Below the pieces are notes generated by a model. It made no database searches. It saw nothing but the letters and a program-made list of their open reading frames with translations, and was not told the DNA's origin. A stretch of 46,565 nucleotides of DNA from CAZDJQ01 sp964505765 (GTDB taxonomy: Bacteria; Patescibacteriota; Microgenomatia; UBA12405; JAHJSD01): assembly GCA_964505765.1 (NCBI GenBank), contig CAZDJQ010000003.1:1-46565 (forward strand), given 5' to 3'. Shown piece by piece: positions 42,468 through 46,565 of this stretch (the stretch's first letter is position 1; every line of letters starts with the position of its first letter). Position numbers and translations under genes: made by a program.

Positions 42468-43370
42468 TTATCTACCACTGCCTTGAGCCTTCATCCAGGC
42501 GCTACTACGTGCCTTATCGTCACGGGTCTCTTCTAAAGTTATCTTAGGCATAATAATTGTCACAATAATTCGCCCAAGGAATAAGCCGCCGAGGTACCCG
42601 ATCAAAGCCGAAAGCCACCACATCTCCCATAATTCATAGGTCCCTAAAAGCAGCGCAACACCAACAGCCGGATGGAAAGCAAAGAAGATAAAACGTTTGA
42701 TTTTGCTGGATTCTGTAATAAGATCGGGGATGGCTCTTGCCACAATAAACTGGGTCCAGAGAAAAACGAAAATGCCCAGCGCCCAGGACAAGGTCTGGGT
42801 GTAGGTGAATATTCCAGCTCCTATTGCAGACACAATACTAAGCACAGTAAAAACAGCCCTGATATTGCGGACACGGTTCCTTGGATCTTTCTTTGGCATA
42901 AATGCAGCAAATGGGTTAAGTGAACTGATATAGCGCCCCCAAGTATTTGCTTTGGTACTATGCAGTAGAACTGCCGGCGAGCCAAAAGTTTTAGCCAAAA
43001 TATCATTGTATCTATCAGCCACCTCTGCGACAGTTCCAACCGATCTTTCTAACTCCGGGTAATCCAGGTTTTCCAACTGTCTCTTTATCTGAAGGTCAAT
43101 CGTACCTGATCCCTCGTTTATGGCAAAGGCAGCGTCTTTAGTATCAGATAGATTCAATGTGAGGAGCTTCCTGAAAAGAGGGAGTAAATTCTCCTCAGGC
43201 AAATTAATTACCGGGGCGGAAACCAATAGCAAGTCTTTTTTTGGAACAGCAACTACTGCGACAGGTGCATTGCCTTTCTTAAGTAAGCATTTATTGTTTT
43301 TATCAAGCTGGCTATTGACCATCTTTTTTAAAAACTTGTTAATCTTGTCAATGCTCTTTTTTTCTGACAT
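42468..43370 (-). CDS. TY-chaperone-like domain fused to four membrane helices (copy B)
   Basis: A 300-residue protein, collinear with copy A at 11064-11963. The N-terminal 125 residues are TY-Chap-like ('ENLLPLFRKLLTLNLSDTK', 'AFAINEGSGTIDLQIK', 'VAEVADRYNDIL'), and four hydrophobic helices lie between about 165 and 275 ('VFTVLSIVSAIGAGIFTYT', 'WWLSALIGYLGGLFLGRI'). AAGGTGATAT precedes the ATG. It sits 29 bp behind the ClpC-like gene, the same order as in copy A. The conserved pair suggests a membrane platform or substrate receptor for ClpC. The tail (ETRDDKARSSAWMKAQG) is hydrophilic and cytoplasmic. Confidence 0.7.
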   Translation of the reverse strand: MSEKKSIDKINKFLKKMVNSQLDKNNKCLLKKGNAPVAVVAVPKKDLLLVSAPVINLPEENLLPLFRKLLTLNLSDTKDAAFAINEGSGTIDLQIKRQLENLDYPELERSVGTVAEVADRYNDILAKTFGSPAVLLHSTKANTWGRYISSLNPFAAFMPKKDPRNRVRNIRAVFTVLSIVSAIGAGIFTYTQTLSWALGIFVFLWTQFIVARAIPDLITESSKIKRFIFFAFHPAVGVALLLGTYELWEMWWLSALIGYLGGLFLGRIIVTIIMPKITLEETRDDKARSSAWMKAQGSGR

Positions 43371-43399
43371 ATATCACCTTTTTTATTGGTTTGTGTTAT

Positions 43400-46000
43400 T
43401 TACTTGAGATCACGGCCGCATTTTCTGCACCACTTATTTGAAGCAGGATTCACTGTCCCGCATCCTTTGCATATCTTTGTTTTTTTATCCGGTTCGGGTT
43501 TCGTCTTTGGCAATTCAGACGGCTCTTTATCCCGGGGACTTGGTTTTTTAATCACTTCCTTTTCCGGTATTTCTTTTTTTGGAACCGGGTCTTCTTTCTT
43601 ATTTGCCTCCTTTTTTGTTACTCTTTCCTCTTCTTTCTTAACTTTCTGCTTTCTGACCCGTTTTTTTTTAAATGTAATCGCACCATCCGACATTCTGAGT
43701 TTAATTACATCATGTTCGGAAATCTTGCCGCGGATTATTTCATTGGCCAGTGGCTCTACCACCAGATCTTCGATGGTCCGCCTTAAGGGGCGGGCACCCA
43801 TGGCCGGGTCGTAGCGGGCATTAACCAGGAAATCGATAACTTTATCTTCAGCTTCAACTTTGACTTTAACTCTCGATAACATTACTGAGGCAATATTTCT
43901 AAGATTATCTTTGCTTAGAGGATTAAAGATGACTACTTCATCAATCCGGTTCATAAACTCCGGGCTAAGCCTTCTTTTCAGGTCCTTTTCTATGTCCCCG
44001 CGAATATCCTTTATGGAAACTCCCTTCTCTTGCTCTTCTGTTGTTCTTAAATCTACTCCAAGAGGACGATATTCACTAATTCTGTTTGAGCCGATATTGG
44101 AAGTCATAATAACCACGGTGTTTCTGAAATTTACAGGTCTTCCCAAACCATCAGTTAAGCGGCCTTCTTCCATGATTTGAAGCAAGATGCGCAGGACTTC
44201 CGGATGGGCCTTTTCAATTTCATCAAAAAGGACAACTGAATACGGCTGTTTTTTAACTGCCTCTGTCAATTGTCCTCCCAGCTCTGAATTAACATAGCCG
44301 TGCGGTGAACCAAGCAGGCGGGAAATTGTATGTTTGTCATAGAATTCAGACATATCGACCTGGATTATGCGGTCTTCATCATCAAAAAGAATCTCTGCCA
44401 AGGTTTTAGCTAACTCCGTCTTGCCCACTCCTGTTGGGCCCAGAAAAAGAAATGAACCGATGGGCCTTTTGGGATTTCCGAGACCGGAACGGGATTTCCT
44501 GATAGATTGGCAAATAGCAAATACTGCTTCATCCTGACCGACTATTCTTTTTTTCATCAATTTCTCAAGGGAAATCAGCTTTTCACTTTCTTTTTCGGTG
44601 AGTTTACCGGAAGGAATTCCTGTCCAATCAGAAACTATCCGGGCTACATCTTCAAACGAGATTAAAATTGATTTGGTGGCTGGTGATGCTTCTTTTTTGC
44701 CCGAAAAGAGCTCTCTTCTTTCTTCCCTGGTAAGCTGACCGAAATCGCTTACTCCGTAATAATGCCTAAGCTTCTTTTGAGAACAAGCCTGGTCAATTAA
44801 ATCGATTGCCTTATCCGGTAAGCGTCTGTCGCCTATGTACCTTGTTGAAAGTTCAACCCCTGCTTTTAAAGCTTCGTCCAAGATTTTGACCCTATGAAAC
44901 TCTTCATATTTGGGTCTGAGTCCCAAGAGAATCTCATGGGTTTCATCTGTGGTCGGTTCGCCCACAAAGACCGGCTGAAAGCGCCGGGCCAGGGCCTTGT
45001 CTTTTTCAAAATGTCGGCGATATTCCTCATTGGTAGTAGCACCAATGCACTTTATTGTGCCGCGGGAAAGAGCCGGTTTTAAAATATCGGCTGCGCCCAT
45101 AGACACACCGCGAGCTCCTATCAAAGTGTGAATTTCATCAATAAAAATAATGAGATTCGGGTCCTTTTCCGCCTCTTTTATAAGACCCTGCAGTTTCTGC
45201 TCAAAATGGCCGTAATACTTGGCACCGGCAGCTACCACTGCCACCATTTCAACAGTTCGGATTCTTTTCCCTTTTAATTCAGGCGGGACTTTTTCTAAGA
45301 CAATAACTTGAGCCAAGCCTTCGACCACCGCTGTTTTACCCACACCTGCATCACCGACTAAAATGCAGTTATTTTTTCGTCTGCCAGTCAGAATTTTCAT
45401 CATGGCAAGAAGTTCGTCTTCGCGGCCTATTATTGGATCAAGCTTTCCTTTTTCGGCATCTGCGGTAAGGTCCCGGCCGAGATTTTTGAGTATGCCTGAG
45501 GTTTTATCAATTCCCGGTTGTTCGACCGTTTTTCTTTCTTCATAAAATTTCCTAGGCCAATCTCCCCAGCGCACCATCTCCTGAAAATTCTGAATCGCTT
45601 TGGCTATATCAGCGCCACTGCTTTTTAAAATACTAACAACCATACTGCTTTCATCATCTAAAATCCCCAGCAGAATATGAGTTGCCTCGACTTTAGATTG
45701 GCCGACTCTATTTGATTCAATTTTAGCCGTTTCTATGGCTTTCTTGGCTTCCGGTGAAAAAAAGACTTGAAATTCTTCCGGCTTTTTTGCAGATTTAAGC
45801 TTTTGGCGGATTTTTCGGGCTATCTCATCAATATCTATACCAATTTTTTGAAACTGACGACGGATATACACATCTTCAAGCTCAACCACTCCTAAAAAGA
45901 GATGTTCTGTCCCAATGTAGTCGTTATTTAACTCCTTGCAAATACGCTCAGCATAAGATATCGTGAGTTTGCCCGATTCACCAAGATTGCTTAAACTCAT
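43400..46000 (-). CDS. clpC: ClpC/ClpA-type AAA+ unfoldase with zinc-ribbon tail (copy B)
   Basis: An 866-residue Clp ATPase from the ATG at 46000 (GAGGAG 5 bases upstream; a GTG at 46006 is less likely). Full two-repeat Clp_N domain (about 3-148; 'YIGTEHLFLGVVE', 'VEATHILLGILDD'), first AAA ring with GDAGVGKT (about 216-223) and LIIFIDEIHT, a short middle domain, second AAA ring with GPTGVGKTELAKTLAE and VVLFDEIEKAHPEV, then a long Lys/Glu/Pro linker and a C-terminal zinc ribbon (CKGCG, WCRKCGRDLK). The loop 'YRPLGVD' may be the ClpP-docking tripeptide region. It heads the copy-B operon. The zinc ribbon is not a normal Clp feature and is shared with the WD40 proteins of the same locus. Confidence 0.92.
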   Translation of the reverse strand: MSLSNLGESGKLTISYAERICKELNNDYIGTEHLFLGVVELEDVYIRRQFQKIGIDIDEIARKIRQKLKSAKKPEEFQVFFSPEAKKAIETAKIESNRVGQSKVEATHILLGILDDESSMVVSILKSSGADIAKAIQNFQEMVRWGDWPRKFYEERKTVEQPGIDKTSGILKNLGRDLTADAEKGKLDPIIGREDELLAMMKILTGRRKNNCILVGDAGVGKTAVVEGLAQVIVLEKVPPELKGKRIRTVEMVAVVAAGAKYYGHFEQKLQGLIKEAEKDPNLIIFIDEIHTLIGARGVSMGAADILKPALSRGTIKCIGATTNEEYRRHFEKDKALARRFQPVFVGEPTTDETHEILLGLRPKYEEFHRVKILDEALKAGVELSTRYIGDRRLPDKAIDLIDQACSQKKLRHYYGVSDFGQLTREERRELFSGKKEASPATKSILISFEDVARIVSDWTGIPSGKLTEKESEKLISLEKLMKKRIVGQDEAVFAICQSIRKSRSGLGNPKRPIGSFLFLGPTGVGKTELAKTLAEILFDDEDRIIQVDMSEFYDKHTISRLLGSPHGYVNSELGGQLTEAVKKQPYSVVLFDEIEKAHPEVLRILLQIMEEGRLTDGLGRPVNFRNTVVIMTSNIGSNRISEYRPLGVDLRTTEEQEKGVSIKDIRGDIEKDLKRRLSPEFMNRIDEVVIFNPLSKDNLRNIASVMLSRVKVKVEAEDKVIDFLVNARYDPAMGARPLRRTIEDLVVEPLANEIIRGKISEHDVIKLRMSDGAITFKKKRVRKQKVKKEEERVTKKEANKKEDPVPKKEIPEKEVIKKPSPRDKEPSELPKTKPEPDKKTKICKGCGTVNPASNKWCRKCGRDLK

Positions 46001-46131
46001 TTTCACTCCTCAACCGTTTAGGTTATATCGATGTATAATAATAAAAAAGATAAGAATCTCTTTTTTTTCTGTTGATGATGATTTTCACTCCATTTCATCA
46101 AATTTTCACCCTCTTAGCAACTTCATCATCC

Positions 46132-46161
46132 ATCATACATATTAAAAACAATTCTAGTCAA
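46132..46161 (-). promoter_or_regulatory. Sigma70-type promoter for the copy-B operon
   Basis: On the minus strand TTGACT (46161-46156) and TATGAT (46137-46132) are 18 bp apart. The -10 lies in AATATGTATGAT, close to the WD40-TPR promoter at 21645. The leader to the ClpC start is about 125 nt. Confidence 0.55.
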
Positions 46162-46439
46162 CATGAAATCCAAAAATGTCTTCTCTTCCGATTGCAAAAG
46201 ATTTAAATTAGCTATCTTATTGATTAACAAATATTTGCCATGGGCGACCCCAAAAACAAAACTTTCCTATATTTCATAGGAATCTTATCCTAATACCATC
46301 CTGCCTCCTTATAAGCGTCAACGGAACTTTACGGTTCTGAGCTGCAAGAGGCAGAGCTCCTTCTGCTAACTCCTTTTATTTCAGCAATTATCCCCTTCCT
46401 TCGGGGATTGGCCTGTTTCTTGATGGATAGCTCCTTGCT
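46162..46439. other. Intergenic region with a short hairpin
   Basis: No gene is visible. A hairpin with 6-bp arms (ATCCCC and GGGGAT, 46390-46408, 7-base loop) lies about 30 bp before the IS91-like frame and could belong to the transposon end. The rest shows nothing recognisable. Confidence 0.4.
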
Positions 46440-46565
46440 GTGGCAGGAATCTATCGCCCCCGACATCCGGAACGCACCGTGCTCTACCGTGTGCTCTTCT
46501 ATTACTTTGAGCAGTTCCTTGCCGAATACGAGAGCCGGTTTGAGAGAGAGTACGGCTTCCTCCGG
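46440..46565 (+). mobile_element. IS91-family transposase, N-terminal part cut by the window edge
   Basis: From a GTG at 46440, 42 codons stay open to the window end and encode 'AGIYRPRHPERTVLYRVLFY' followed by 'FEQFLAEYESRF'. The 'YRPR-x-PE-x-T-x-LY' start is that of IS91-type (IS801/ISCR-related) transposases, just before their zinc-binding domain. The catalytic HUH part would lie outside the window. Confidence 0.65.

Overview
The window looks like an accessory (defence- or stress-type) region of an environmental bacterium. Strong Shine-Dalgarno sites, sigma70-type promoters and low-to-moderate GC fit a bacterium. An Aminicenantes/Acidobacteriota- or Desulfobacterota-like host is only a guess from gene style. 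No rRNA, tRNA or CRISPR array was seen. Four transposase remnants (IS3-like ~3.77 kb, ISL3-like ~17.6-17.9 kb, ISNCY-like ~21.8 kb, IS91-like at the right edge) show past mobility.

Layout. (1) 0-2.6 kb, minus strand: two PD-(D/E)XK-like nuclease proteins with a truncated uracil-DNA-glycosylase-like gene and a small ORF. (2) 2.8-6.0 kb, plus strand: secreted SH3-like protein, an IS3 scrap, two hypotheticals and a four-TM SLATT/DUF4231-like protein. (3) 6.2-14.2 kb, minus strand ('copy A'): ClpC-like ATPase, TY-chaperone-like membrane protein, small ORF, 15-blade WD40 protein, Nudix remnant, TY-chaperone-like protein, ClpP. (4) 14.3-17.4 kb: two divergent near-consensus promoters, a TerB-like gene, then an RCK channel and a Na+/Ca2+ exchanger. 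(5) 17.9-21.5 kb: TPR and WD40 pair. (6) 22.1-46.0 kb, minus strand ('copy B'): 17 closely packed genes running ClpC, TY-chaperone-TM, DUF6572-like, WD40, DUF6572-like, WD40-HEAT, Nudix, DUF4062-NACHT, RCK-RyR, small ORF, zinc-ribbon protein, membrane WD40, RelA/SpoT-TPR-SLOG-RyR, TY-chaperone, ClpP, PrsW-like protein, trypsin-like protease.

Main interpretation. Copy B appears to be a composite system. A NACHT STAND ATPase has been split from its WD40 sensor: the NACHT ORF stops where the WD40 proteins begin, and all five WD40 proteins start with the same NACHT-WD40 linker. The locus also carries its own ClpC/ClpP machine, a (p)ppGpp-synthetase-like effector fused to SLOG and RyR sensor domains, an RCK-RyR ion-channel protein and envelope proteases. 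Copy A is a shrunken paralogue that lost the NACHT/nucleotide/channel core but kept the Clp, TY-chaperone and WD40 parts plus a stump of the Nudix gene. ClpC and three WD40 proteins share a C-terminal zinc-ribbon tail, suggesting a shared docking site. The individual families are known from nucleotide-centred conflict systems and NACHT/WD40 studies; the combination and the duplication are what look new. Function (abortive infection, stress response or proteolytic signalling) is inference.
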